This document shows positions 1-4,645 of a stretch of 5,842 nucleotides of DNA, one piece after another. The notes under the pieces are model-generated. The model searched no databases and was not told where the DNA came from. It worked only from the letters and a program-made list of their open reading frames with translations. The stretch spans positions 1-5,842 of the forward strand of contig PULY01000017.1 of assembly GCA_003551125.1 (NCBI GenBank), in the 5' to 3' direction. Position numbers and translations under genes: made by a program. This DNA comes from Candidatus Iainarchaeum sp. Its GTDB lineage: Archaea > B1Sed10-29. Position 1 is the stretch's first letter. Every line of letters starts with the position of its first letter.

Positions 1-440
1 ATATTGGCTTCTGTTTCCAAATCTCTTATTTGTTTTTTGATTTTTCTCAATTCGCTTTTGCTTTGTTTTAATTTCTTTGCTTTCTCTTTCTTGTCTTCCA
101 GTTCTTCTAATTTTTCTACAAGTTCTTTTTCAGCTTTTCCAGATGATGGTTCAGTTTGATACTTCCAGTAAACTCTATTGTGTTCTTTTTTATATTGTGA
201 GAAGGATTTATTGATATCTATATCTTTAGATATATTTTTTATTTCTTTTCTTATCTTTTCAAGTTCTTTTTCTTTTTCTTTTTTCTCTTTATTTTTCTCG
301 CTTCTTTTTTTCTTGTACTTAGATACTTTCTCGTTTTCTTTATTTCTAAGCTCTTTTTTCCGATTAGCTTTTTTTCTGAGTCTCTCTGCTCTCTTTATTT
401 TTTCACTTTTTTCTCTTTTCAGTTGTTCAAGTCCTTTCAT
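1..440 (-). CDS. Lys/Glu-rich coiled-coil protein, 3' end outside the window
   Basis: An open frame runs from an ATG at 440 without a stop for 146 codons to the left edge, so the C-terminus is missing. The start is supported by an in-frame stop nine codons upstream and by the 16-nt spacing behind the stop of the preceding minus-strand gene, which suggests one operon. There is only a weak purine-rich AAGGTTG before the ATG. About 29 percent of the visible residues are Lys and about 18 percent Glu. Residues 1-75 and 103-146 look like long charged helices or coiled coils. They are interrupted by a more varied segment at about 78-102 with aromatic residues (YKKEH, VYWKYQ, EPSSG). There is no signal peptide or membrane segment, so it is probably cytoplasmic. 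I do not recognise a family. The heavy charge could suit binding to nucleic acid, ribosomes or a protein scaffold, but that is a guess. The plus-strand frame opposite is a Phe/Ser/Leu shadow. Confidence 0.75.
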   Translation of the reverse strand, partial: MKGLEQLKREKSEKIKRAERLRKKANRKKELRNKENEKVSKYKKKRSEKNKEKKEKEKELEKIRKEIKNISKDIDINKSFSQYKKEHNRVYWKYQTEPSSGKAEKELVEKLEELEDKKEKAKKLKQSKSELRKIKKQIRDLETEAN

Positions 441-456
441 TTTTTCAACCTTTTTC

Positions 457-1161
457 CTATTTTTCTATCCACTCTTGTCCAACTTCCTTTAGTTTTTCTT
501 TTTGTGATGCAGTATATATATCTTTTCCGAATTTCGCAAGTAACAATCCTCCAAGAATCATTGCTGCTTGAAGTAATATATTTATTATTCCTTTGGATAA
601 TTCCTGTTCAAGTAGTATTTTAGTGGTTTCGAAGGTTATTATAGGATATGTTATTATTGCCAATGCAATTAGTATAATTATTATTGACACTGTTTTTTTA
701 ATAATTTGAGTTGGACCTGATTCTCCAAATTTTTTACCTATCTCTTTTATTCTATCTTCAGTGGTAGCTCTGAATGTGAAAAGATGGCTTTGAAGTTCAT
801 TTATCCTTTCCTCTAATTTTTTAATCTCTCTATTGACATATTCTTTTTGTTCAGATTCTTTAAGGTTTCTTTTTGTTCTCATATCTTTTTTAAATTTCTT
901 CAGTTTCTTATCCATCCTTTGCATCATTTCTTCTTCGTTTTCTCGAAATAGAGATTTTACTCTCGCTTCCAGTTTTGTTCCAAGTGATTCTTCGTAGTCC
1001 TCTTCTACTTTTTCGTAAACTTCTTCAGATTCTTCTTTGCTCAAACCGGTTTCTTGTAAAGTTAGGAGAATTTCTTCTTTTTTCTCTCCCTTCAATATCA
1101 TGTCGAATACTATTTCTTGAAGTTCCTTTTTCTTACCTGTGTTCGCGTTAGAATTAGCCAT
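457..1161 (-). CDS. Coiled-coil protein with a C-terminal two-helix membrane hairpin, unknown function
   Basis: The protein has 234 residues starting at ATG 1161. Residues 13-56 form a small helical unit with the pattern I-x-x-G-x(4)-EI-x(3)-L-x(2)-G-x-S-x-EE, reminiscent of UBA-like or other short helix-bundle domains in archaeal proteins; I cannot assign it. Residues about 63-145 are strongly charged and predicted coiled coil. Two hydrophobic segments follow, about 157-177 (TVSIIIILIALAII) and 191-211, then a charged tail ending EWIEK. With no N-terminal signal, the likely topology puts the long N-terminal part and the short tail both in the cytoplasm around a membrane hairpin. The short loop near 178-190 would face outward. 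It is first in an apparent operon with the Lys-rich coiled-coil gene 16 nt downstream. There is no clear ribosome-binding site (AATTAAATA before the ATG), so translation may be leaderless or weakly initiated. A role as a membrane scaffold or tether is inference only. Confidence 0.88.
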   Translation of the reverse strand: MANSNANTGKKKELQEIVFDMILKGEKKEEILLTLQETGLSKEESEEVYEKVEEDYEESLGTKLEARVKSLFRENEEEMMQRMDKKLKKFKKDMRTKRNLKESEQKEYVNREIKKLEERINELQSHLFTFRATTEDRIKEIGKKFGESGPTQIIKKTVSIIIILIALAIITYPIITFETTKILLEQELSKGIINILLQAAMILGGLLLAKFGKDIYTASQKEKLKEVGQEWIEK

Positions 1162-1298
1162 ATTTAATTTAACTTATTGATCTTTTTTATGTCTTTTCTT
1201 TGTTTTCCCAAAATTTCATTTAACTAATTTTAACTGAAAGTATTGGAAAAATTGCTTTATTTGTCACCTTCCAAGAACTTTACAGGAGGTTTTGATTC
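1162..1298. promoter_or_regulatory. Divergent intergenic region with promoters for the coiled-coil and short-pilin operons
   Basis: These 137 bp separate two genes transcribed away from each other, so both promoters should lie here. For the plus strand, a TATA-like GCTTTATT at about 1254-1261 sits some 20-25 bp before a possible start of transcription just ahead of the ribosome-binding site. That would give a very short leader. For the minus strand, several AT-rich blocks (TTTAACT-like repeats near 1166-1172, 1219-1225 and 1229-1234) could serve as box A, and none stands out. No RNA gene or reading frame is seen here. Exact promoter positions are inference. Confidence 0.5.
1284..1290 (+). promoter_or_regulatory. 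Strong Shine-Dalgarno site for the first short pilin
   Basis: AGGAGGT lies 8 nt before ATG 1299. It is the strongest ribosome-binding site in the window and fits a highly translated structural protein. The two genes downstream also have sites: AAAGGAG at 1492-1498 and GAGGT at 1703-1707, which overlaps the stop of the preceding gene. Confidence 0.8.
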
Positions 1299-1493
1299 AT
1301 GCTGGATGAAAATTCAGATAGAAAAAATACAGCGCAGATTTCAGCGGAGTTATTAGTAGTAATGGCGGCTGTAGTGGGTTTTGCTCTTTTATTAATTCAG
1401 AACATTTCTTCTACATCAGAAGCTGCTGCTGAAAAACTTAATGAGTCTTCAGAAAGTTTATTGGATGAAATTGATAATATAACATCCTCTTAA
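1299..1493 (+). CDS. Short class III signal-peptide pilin, candidate major pilin 1
   Basis: This is a 64-residue pilin-like protein. The leader of 12 residues (rich in D, E, R, K and N) ends in TA. The mature N-terminus would be Q13-I-S-A-E17, with Glu at +5, followed by a hydrophobic helix (about 18-34). This is the class III arrangement known from methanogen type IV pilins, which are cleaved before Gln by an EppA-type prepilin peptidase. The mature chain is only about 52 residues, close to the very short major pilins of methanococci. Beyond the membrane helix, residues 35-64 are Ser/Glu/Asn-rich and carry three N-x-S/T sequons (N35, N48, N60), so N-glycosylation on the cell surface is possible. 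It is the first gene of a three-gene plus-strand operon and is followed after 13 nt by a paralogue. Assignment to the pilin superfamily is firm; status as the main filament subunit is inference from size, gene order and the strong ribosome-binding site. Confidence 0.9.
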   Translation: MLDENSDRKNTAQISAELLVVMAAVVGFALLLIQNISSTSEAAAEKLNESSESLLDEIDNITSS

Positions 1494-1506
1494 AGGAGAA
1501 GATAAA

Positions 1507-1704
1507 ATGAAAAAAATATTTAATGATCTTGAAAACAGAGCACAGATTTCAGCGGAACTAATAATTATTTTAGCAGCTCTTTTAGCTGTTGCAGTAGTTT
1601 TAATCAGTGGTTTGGATTCTTTCTCTGAAGGAGCTGAAGAATTACTGGATAAAGAGATTGATAGGTTATTTAGATACCAGGGAGAGATAGCTAAATGGAA
1701 ATGA
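1507..1704 (+). CDS. Short class III signal-peptide pilin, candidate major pilin 2 (paralogue of the preceding gene)
   Basis: The protein has 65 residues. A 12-residue leader ending RA precedes Q13-I-S-A-E17 (Gln at +1, Glu at +5) and a hydrophobic helix at about 18-36 (LIIILAALLAVAVVLI). The rest is a charged amphipathic helix ending EIAKWK. The signal core and the following S-x-SEGAEELLD stretch resemble the upstream pilin, which indicates tandem duplication. In contrast to that protein, the mature part has no N-x-S/T sequon and ends basic and aromatic rather than Ser-rich. AAAGGAG at 1492-1498 overlaps the upstream stop and sits 8 nt before the ATG, so the two are probably translated from one message. 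It probably forms the filament core with, or alternates with, its neighbour; a role as an adaptor or minor pilin is equally possible. Confidence 0.88.
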   Translation: MKKIFNDLENRAQISAELIIILAALLAVAVVLISGLDSFSEGAEELLDKEIDRLFRYQGEIAKWK

Positions 1705-1713
1705 GGTTATTTA

Positions 1714-2067
1714 ATGAAATTTAATAATGCGCAGATTTCTCTGGAATACTTGATTATTTTTTCAATTTCCTTGGGAGCTCTTTTATCCTTTTTACCCATT
1801 TTATCAAGAGCTAGAGACCTATCAGTGAAATCAGTTAGAAGAAACCGTATTGATTCGCTCAGTAGAGATATTTCTATTGGTTGTGAAGAGGTTTTAATCA
1901 CAGGCGAACCTGTTGTAATAGATATTGATCGAGAAATAAATCTATTTGAAGAAAAAGAAGAATTAATAATCTCAGACAACGGATTTAATATTTCCAGCGA
2001 TTGGAGTGAATATTGTGCTTTTGATAAGAAGAAAGATTATTTAATTATAGAAAGAAAAAATGAATAA
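1714..2067 (+). CDS. Class III signal-peptide pilin-like protein with two cysteines
   Basis: The protein has 117 residues with a six-residue leader (MKFNNA). The mature N-terminus is Q7-I-S-L-E11-Y (Glu at +5), with a hydrophobic helix to about residue 30. A basic stretch (R32 to R51) continues the helix, and a beta-rich globular part follows (VVIDIDREI, EELIISDNGF, DYLIIERK). Cysteines lie at 57 (mature +51) and 101 and could form a disulfide outside the membrane. N92-I-S is a possible glycosylation sequon. GAGGT at 1703-1707 overlaps the upstream stop, and the start follows 9 nt after that stop, so this is the third gene of the pilin operon. Size and fold fit a minor pilin or adhesin-type subunit of an archaeal type IV filament. 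It ends 22 bp from the stop of the convergent pilin-like gene; no hairpin terminator is visible between them. Confidence 0.88.
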   Translation: MKFNNAQISLEYLIIFSISLGALLSFLPILSRARDLSVKSVRRNRIDSLSRDISIGCEEVLITGEPVVIDIDREINLFEEKEELIISDNGFNISSDWSEYCAFDKKKDYLIIERKNE

Positions 2068-2089
2068 TATTAAAAATTTATTCTTGAAT

Positions 2090-2428
2090 TCAGTTCAACG
2101 AATATTCAAAATTTATTTTTCTTGTTTCTCCCCCTATTCTACGTTTTATTATTATTTCTCCTTCATCTTTATACTCTATTTGTGGATTTACTAGTTTTAT
2201 TTTTTCAAAACATTGTTCATTTGGATTTTCTTTTACTATACATGATTCCACCATATCTTGAGATTGTGTATAGACTATTTCTCTTGTTACTGTTGGTTTA
2301 TCTTCCACCATTAGTGAATTTATGGATATTAAAAGTATTAATAGACATGAAATAGCTTCCAATGAGAATATAAATCCTTTTGAATTTCTCGTATTTCTTT
2401 TAAATCGTTGTTTTGGTTTTAATAACAT
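2090..2428 (-). CDS. Pilin-like secreted protein with KGFIFSLEA N-terminus
   Basis: The protein has 112 residues. A basic leader of 18 residues (many K and R, no acidic residues) ends in KG, followed by F19-I-F-S-L-E24-A and a hydrophobic helix to about residue 41. If cleavage follows G18, the Glu sits at +6 rather than the usual +5. From memory, KGFxFSLEA-type starts occur in other small archaeal secreted proteins. The outer part (42-112) is mainly polar, with C63 and C73 ten residues apart (possible small disulfide loop) and a beta-like C-terminus (EIIIKRRIGG). C28 lies inside the membrane helix. ATG 2428 is the only usable start: an in-frame stop lies just upstream and the next methionine is beyond the helix. 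This makes a 29-nt overlap with the upstream gene. No ribosome-binding site is seen, so translation may be coupled. It is the last gene of the four-gene minus-strand pilin operon. Confidence 0.85.
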   Translation of the reverse strand: MLLKPKQRFKRNTRNSKGFIFSLEAISCLLILLISINSLMVEDKPTVTREIVYTQSQDMVESCIVKENPNEQCFEKIKLVNPQIEYKDEGEIIIKRRIGGETRKINFEYSLN

Positions 2429-2954
2429 ATAAATCGTTTTTTAATACAGCTACTCTTTTAATTTGTATTCTTTGATTCATCTCTGGGCTAATATCTGTTT
2501 TTTTAACTATTTCTTCTCCATCTATTCTTTTTATTTTTATTTTGATGTTTCTATGTTCGAGAGCTAGCTTTTCCTTCACTTCCTCCACAGGAATTTCATT
2601 GAGTCTTTGTATTTTATCAGGATCCAGCTCATGATTTTGAATAGAATTTTCCTCGTATTTTGCTAGACCTATTCTTTCGAATTCTTCGATTTCATGCCAG
2701 TTCCTTGGATTTCCAGATGTCGCTATTAATGATTCCGTGGCGAAATAGAGCTCTTTGTACGCATTTATCTTTTCTTCCCTTTCTATCGATGTATCTATAA
2801 ATTCATAAGTGAGAGTTGTTGTAGTAACTACTATTATCATTACAATTATAAATGCTACTGATGCGTCTAAAGTTGCTATTTGTCCTTTAGAACCCATTGA
2901 ATTATTTTTTATGTTTAAGATGTTGTTAGATACCAATTTTTTATCGCTTCGCAT
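2400..2954 (-). CDS. Pilin-like protein with KGQIATLDA signal and G-N-P-x-N-W motif
   Basis: The protein has 184 residues. The class III-like motif is K23-G24 / Q25-I-A-T-L-D30-A, with the acidic residue at +6 and a hydrophobic helix at about 31-48. A charged helix follows. Next comes G81-N-P-R-N-W86 and then I95-G-L97, a G-x-P-x-N-W ... (I/L)GL pattern that I recall from archaeal pilin-like proteins of this kind. The C-terminal half is charged and beta-rich (IKIKIKRIDG, IKRVAVLKNDLYVIKTK). There are no cysteines, unlike the other three genes of its operon. Start choice: ATG 2954 has AGGA nine nt upstream (2964-2967) but overlaps the preceding gene by 40 nt. ATG at codon 20 (position 2897) would give a short leader MGSKG and no overlap, but lacks a ribosome-binding site. 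The mature protein is the same either way. It is probably a minor pilin. Confidence 0.85.
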   Translation of the reverse strand: MRSDKKLVSNNILNIKNNSMGSKGQIATLDASVAFIIVMIIVVTTTTLTYEFIDTSIEREEKINAYKELYFATESLIATSGNPRNWHEIEEFERIGLAKYEENSIQNHELDPDKIQRLNEIPVEEVKEKLALEHRNIKIKIKRIDGEEIVKKTDISPEMNQRIQIKRVAVLKNDLYVIKTKTTI

Positions 2955-3280
2955 GTTATTCTATCCTGTGATGATGAGATACGTGGTGAAAAGGATTTTG
3001 ATTTTACTTTGGAATCTTCAAGTTCTTTAATAAGAATATTTTGATCTGTCTCCGTAGGTGATGAATAATTTCCTTTGATTTGAATTGAAGGACCATGGAA
3101 GTATTTGTAGGAACATATTTCGGAAGTCCTCGATATCTCTCCATATTTCTCGATATTTTCTTTTCTTTCTCTAATTTCGAAATAATTCTGACTGTGAACT
3201 TGAATCATCGCTGTTATTAATGCGATATAAGCAGCTAACGCTAATAGAAATTCTATATTTATCTGTCCTTTATCTTTCAA
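2915..3280 (-). CDS. Class III signal-peptide pilin-like protein, canonical KGQINIEF, TTG start
   Basis: The protein has 121 residues. The five-residue leader (MKDKG) precedes Q6-I-N-I-E10-F (Gln at +1, Glu at +5), the textbook archaeal class III site, and a hydrophobic helix to about residue 28. An amphipathic charged helix (about 30-50) leads into a globular part. The two cysteines are C56 (mature +51) and C110. C56 is at the same mature position as the first cysteine of the 1714-2067 pilin, so both may share a disulfide-stapled head. N71-Y-S is a possible sequon. The start codon is TTG at 3280 (no ATG is available), fixed by TCACCTC on the plus strand, which reads GAGGTGA on this strand. 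The end reads C-E-A-I-K-N-W, closely matching C-E-E-L-K-N-W in the gene just upstream. It is the second gene of the minus-strand operon, 14 nt after the first. Confidence 0.88.
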   Translation of the reverse strand: MKDKGQINIEFLLALAAYIALITAMIQVHSQNYFEIRERKENIEKYGEISRTSEICSYKYFHGPSIQIKGNYSSPTETDQNILIKELEDSKVKSKSFSPRISSSQDRITCEAIKNWYLTTS

Positions 3281-3284
3281 TTTT

Positions 3285-3291
3285 TCACCTC
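3285..3291 (-). promoter_or_regulatory. Shine-Dalgarno site that fixes a TTG start
   Basis: On the minus strand this reads GAGGTGA and ends 4 nt before the TTG at 3280-3278. It lies in the 14-nt gap after the stop of the upstream pilin-like gene. It is the best reason for accepting the non-ATG start that gives the short KDKG leader. Confidence 0.75.
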
Positions 3292-3294
3292 TTG

Positions 3295-3930
3295 TTATTT
3301 TTTCTTAATCGTGGTTCCTCCAGGAATTATTATTTTCTGATTAACCATGTCTTTATTTATATGAAACTTATAGGAAGGTTCTTTATCTATTAAGTCCGTA
3401 ATCTGATCTGTAAGGTAGCTATTGTCTCTTATCTGTGCTTTTTGGCCCTCTTCTCGTATTGAAATATAGTTTATGCATAATGTAGCTTTGTCTCTCATTT
3501 GACCCAGTGCCTGTGAAGGATCTTTTCTGAGTTTGGACTCAATTATTTTGAATGCATTTGCAGTTTCAGTTATTAGTCCTTCGTATTCGTAGTTTCTTTT
3601 ATCTATGTATCCTGCTTTTAGAGTGACGTTTATATCTTCTTTTAATTCATCTAACCAGTTCTTTAATTCTTCACATGCTCTTTGTTCCCTTACTATGGGT
3701 TTTTTAGAATTTGTTTCCTTCATTGATTGCTTTATACTATCTTCGAAACCTCTTGTTAACCTGTATTTATTCTCCTGTGTCCTTTGATGTAACCTGATTA
3801 TATTTTTTGTTTCCTGGGTTCTTTGTTTTAAGATATTTTGCATTATCATGGTCTGATATACCACCATGATAGATATTAGTAAAATAGTTGTCGCTATGAA
3901 CCCTTTACTTTCGTTCTTTATTTTCAGCAT
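3295..3930 (-). CDS. Large pilin-like (pseudopilin) protein lacking the conserved Glu
   Basis: The protein has 211 residues. A ten-residue leader with K3, K5 and K9 ends in G10 and is followed by F11-I-A-T-T-I16 and a hydrophobic helix to about residue 30. This looks like a prepilin site (KG/F), but mature +5 is Thr and +6 is Ile, so the acidic residue used in filament packing is absent. The outer part is mostly helical and charged, rich in Gln, Arg, Lys and Glu (residues 31-80). C86 lies within C-E-E-L-K-N-W, and C152 is a possible partner. N101-V-T is a sequon. It ends in a short beta-like segment (KIIIPGGTTIKKK). It is the first and largest gene of the four-gene minus-strand operon. It may be a tip or initiating minor pilin, by analogy with the Glu-lacking GspK-type pseudopilins of bacterial type II secretion. 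A plain membrane-anchored surface protein is the alternative. There is no ribosome-binding site near ATG 3930. Confidence 0.82.
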   Translation of the reverse strand: MLKIKNESKGFIATTILLISIMVVYQTMIMQNILKQRTQETKNIIRLHQRTQENKYRLTRGFEDSIKQSMKETNSKKPIVREQRACEELKNWLDELKEDINVTLKAGYIDKRNYEYEGLITETANAFKIIESKLRKDPSQALGQMRDKATLCINYISIREEGQKAQIRDNSYLTDQITDLIDKEPSYKFHINKDMVNQKIIIPGGTTIKKK

Positions 3931-3971
3931 GAAGATTTATTTCTCTTGGACCTTTAGATCAATTTTTCCAA

Positions 3972-3979
3972 TATTTAAA
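3972..3979 (-). promoter_or_regulatory. Candidate TATA box of the minus-strand pilin operon
   Basis: The minus strand reads TTTAAATA here, a good match to archaeal box A, about 42 nt before ATG 3930. Transcription would then begin near 3950 and leave a leader of about 20 nt without a ribosome-binding site close to the start. No clear purine-rich BRE precedes it. This is inference from motif and spacing. Confidence 0.4.
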
Positions 3980-3996
3980 GTTAATCAAAGTTAATA
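3977..3996. repeat. Tandem 10-bp direct repeat in a divergent promoter region
   Basis: AAAGTTAATC at 3977-3986 is followed directly by AAAGTTAATA at 3987-3996, nine of ten bases identical. The first copy overlaps the candidate TATA box of the minus operon and the second runs into the palindrome at 3991-4008. One helical turn per copy would place repeated protein contacts on one face of the DNA. Confidence 0.6.
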
Positions 3997-4008
3997 GAAT
4001 TCTATTAA
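3991..4008. promoter_or_regulatory. Perfect 18-bp palindrome, candidate operator
   Basis: TTAATAGAATTCTATTAA is a perfect inverted repeat with no spacer, centred between 3999 and 4000. It lies between the divergent pilin-like operon (ATG 3930, minus) and the M50 protease gene (ATG 4060, plus), directly upstream of the candidate minus-strand TATA box. A dimeric regulator bound here could act on one or both genes. The right half (CTATTAAT) could itself be a TATA-like element for the protease gene. The sequence is seen directly; the operator role is inferred. Confidence 0.5.
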
Positions 4009-4059
4009 TTTGACGTTCTTTTGAATAGTTTTTTATGGTAGAAGGAGCTTATTAGAAAT

Positions 4060-4635
4060 ATGCAATTTGAAAGGACCGAATTAATTCATTTAACGATATC
4101 CATATTAACTATAACAGCAGCATTTTACATTATTTTAGGCGACATTGGTGAAGGGTATGGATTATTAACCATATTTTTAACGGTTGGTTTGGCTTTTTTG
4201 CTCCATGAATTAGCTCATAAACTTACTGCTCAAAAATTTGGATGTATAGCAGTTTACAGAGTCTGGACATTTGGTTTAATTCTTGCTATAGCTTTCCCTA
4301 TTTTAACAGGATTTGTTTTTGCGGCTCCTGGAGCAGTATACATACATAAAAGGTATTTGACCGTTAGAGAGAATGGTTTAATCAGTTTATCGGGACCAAT
4401 GGTGAATTTTTTACTGGCATTTGCTTTTTTTGGATTGATATTTTTAGCTCCTGGATTAGCGACTCTTGGTTTTTGGGGTTTCAATATAAATATGTTTTTA
4501 GGGCTGTTCAATATGTTACCTTTCCCTCCTTTGGATGGATATAAGGTTTTAAGTTGGAGTAAAGTCACTTGGGTAGTTTTCTTCGGTTCTCTAGTTTATT
4601 TCGTGTTTATTTTTAACCCTATTAACTTTATATAA
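4060..4635 (+). CDS. Site-2-type intramembrane metalloprotease, M50 family
   Basis: The protein has 191 residues, nearly all membrane-embedded. The zinc motif H49-E50-L-A-H53 lies in a hydrophobic helix (LLHELAHKLTAQKFG). G112-P-x-x-N116 is a conserved structural motif of the family. N151-x-L-P-F-P-P-L-D159-G supplies the third zinc ligand, Asp159. All three hallmark motifs are intact and in the right order, so the enzyme should be active: it would cut transmembrane helices within the bilayer. About five to six membrane helices are seen and no PDZ or CBS domain, so this is a compact archaeal form. ATG 4060 follows AGGAG at 4043-4047 with a rather long 12-nt gap; an earlier ATG at 4035 is closed by a stop within eight codons. 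It stands alone on its strand, diverging from the pilin operon and converging on the ATPase gene with only 10 bp between stops. Its substrate is unknown. Confidence 0.93.
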   Translation: MQFERTELIHLTISILTITAAFYIILGDIGEGYGLLTIFLTVGLAFLLHELAHKLTAQKFGCIAVYRVWTFGLILAIAFPILTGFVFAAPGAVYIHKRYLTVRENGLISLSGPMVNFLLAFAFFGLIFLAPGLATLGFWGFNINMFLGLFNMLPFPPLDGYKVLSWSKVTWVVFFGSLVYFVFIFNPINFI

Positions 4636-4645
4636 ATATAGAGAA

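Noticed and set aside
212..235. ATATCT...AGATAT inverted repeat
   Set aside because: It lies inside the coiled-coil coding region and comes from repeated Ile/Asp/Lys codons; low-complexity AT sequence explains it.
178..492. Plus-strand open frame rich in Phe, Ser and Leu
   Set aside because: It is the antisense of the Lys/Glu-rich minus-strand coiled-coil gene (AAA/GAA codons read as TTT/TTC) and has no ribosome-binding site.
423..623. Plus-strand 66-codon hydrophobic frame
   Set aside because: It lies opposite the 3' end of the membrane-hairpin gene and has no family features or start signal.
1707..1979. Minus-strand 90-codon frame
   Set aside because: It is a shadow of the two-cysteine pilin gene, which has a clear class III signal and ribosome-binding site on the plus strand.
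2068..2089. Bidirectional hairpin terminator between the convergent pilin operons
   Set aside because: The 22-bp gap is AT-rich but shows no stem-loop; T-rich tracts may end transcription, but none is distinctive.
2122..2355. Plus-strand Leu/Phe-rich frame of 77 codons
   Set aside because: It is antisense to the KGFIFSLEA pilin-like gene; its hydrophobicity comes from complementing charged codons.
2809..3030. Plus-strand 73-codon frame over the overlap of two minus-strand genes
   Set aside because: It has no start signal, and both minus-strand genes here carry recognisable signal motifs.
3605..3787. Plus-strand 60-codon frame
   Set aside because: It is antisense to the Glu-less pseudopilin gene, with no ribosome-binding site or family features.
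4254..4568. Minus-strand 104-codon frame
   Set aside because: It lies opposite the M50 protease, whose zinc and Asp motifs are intact.
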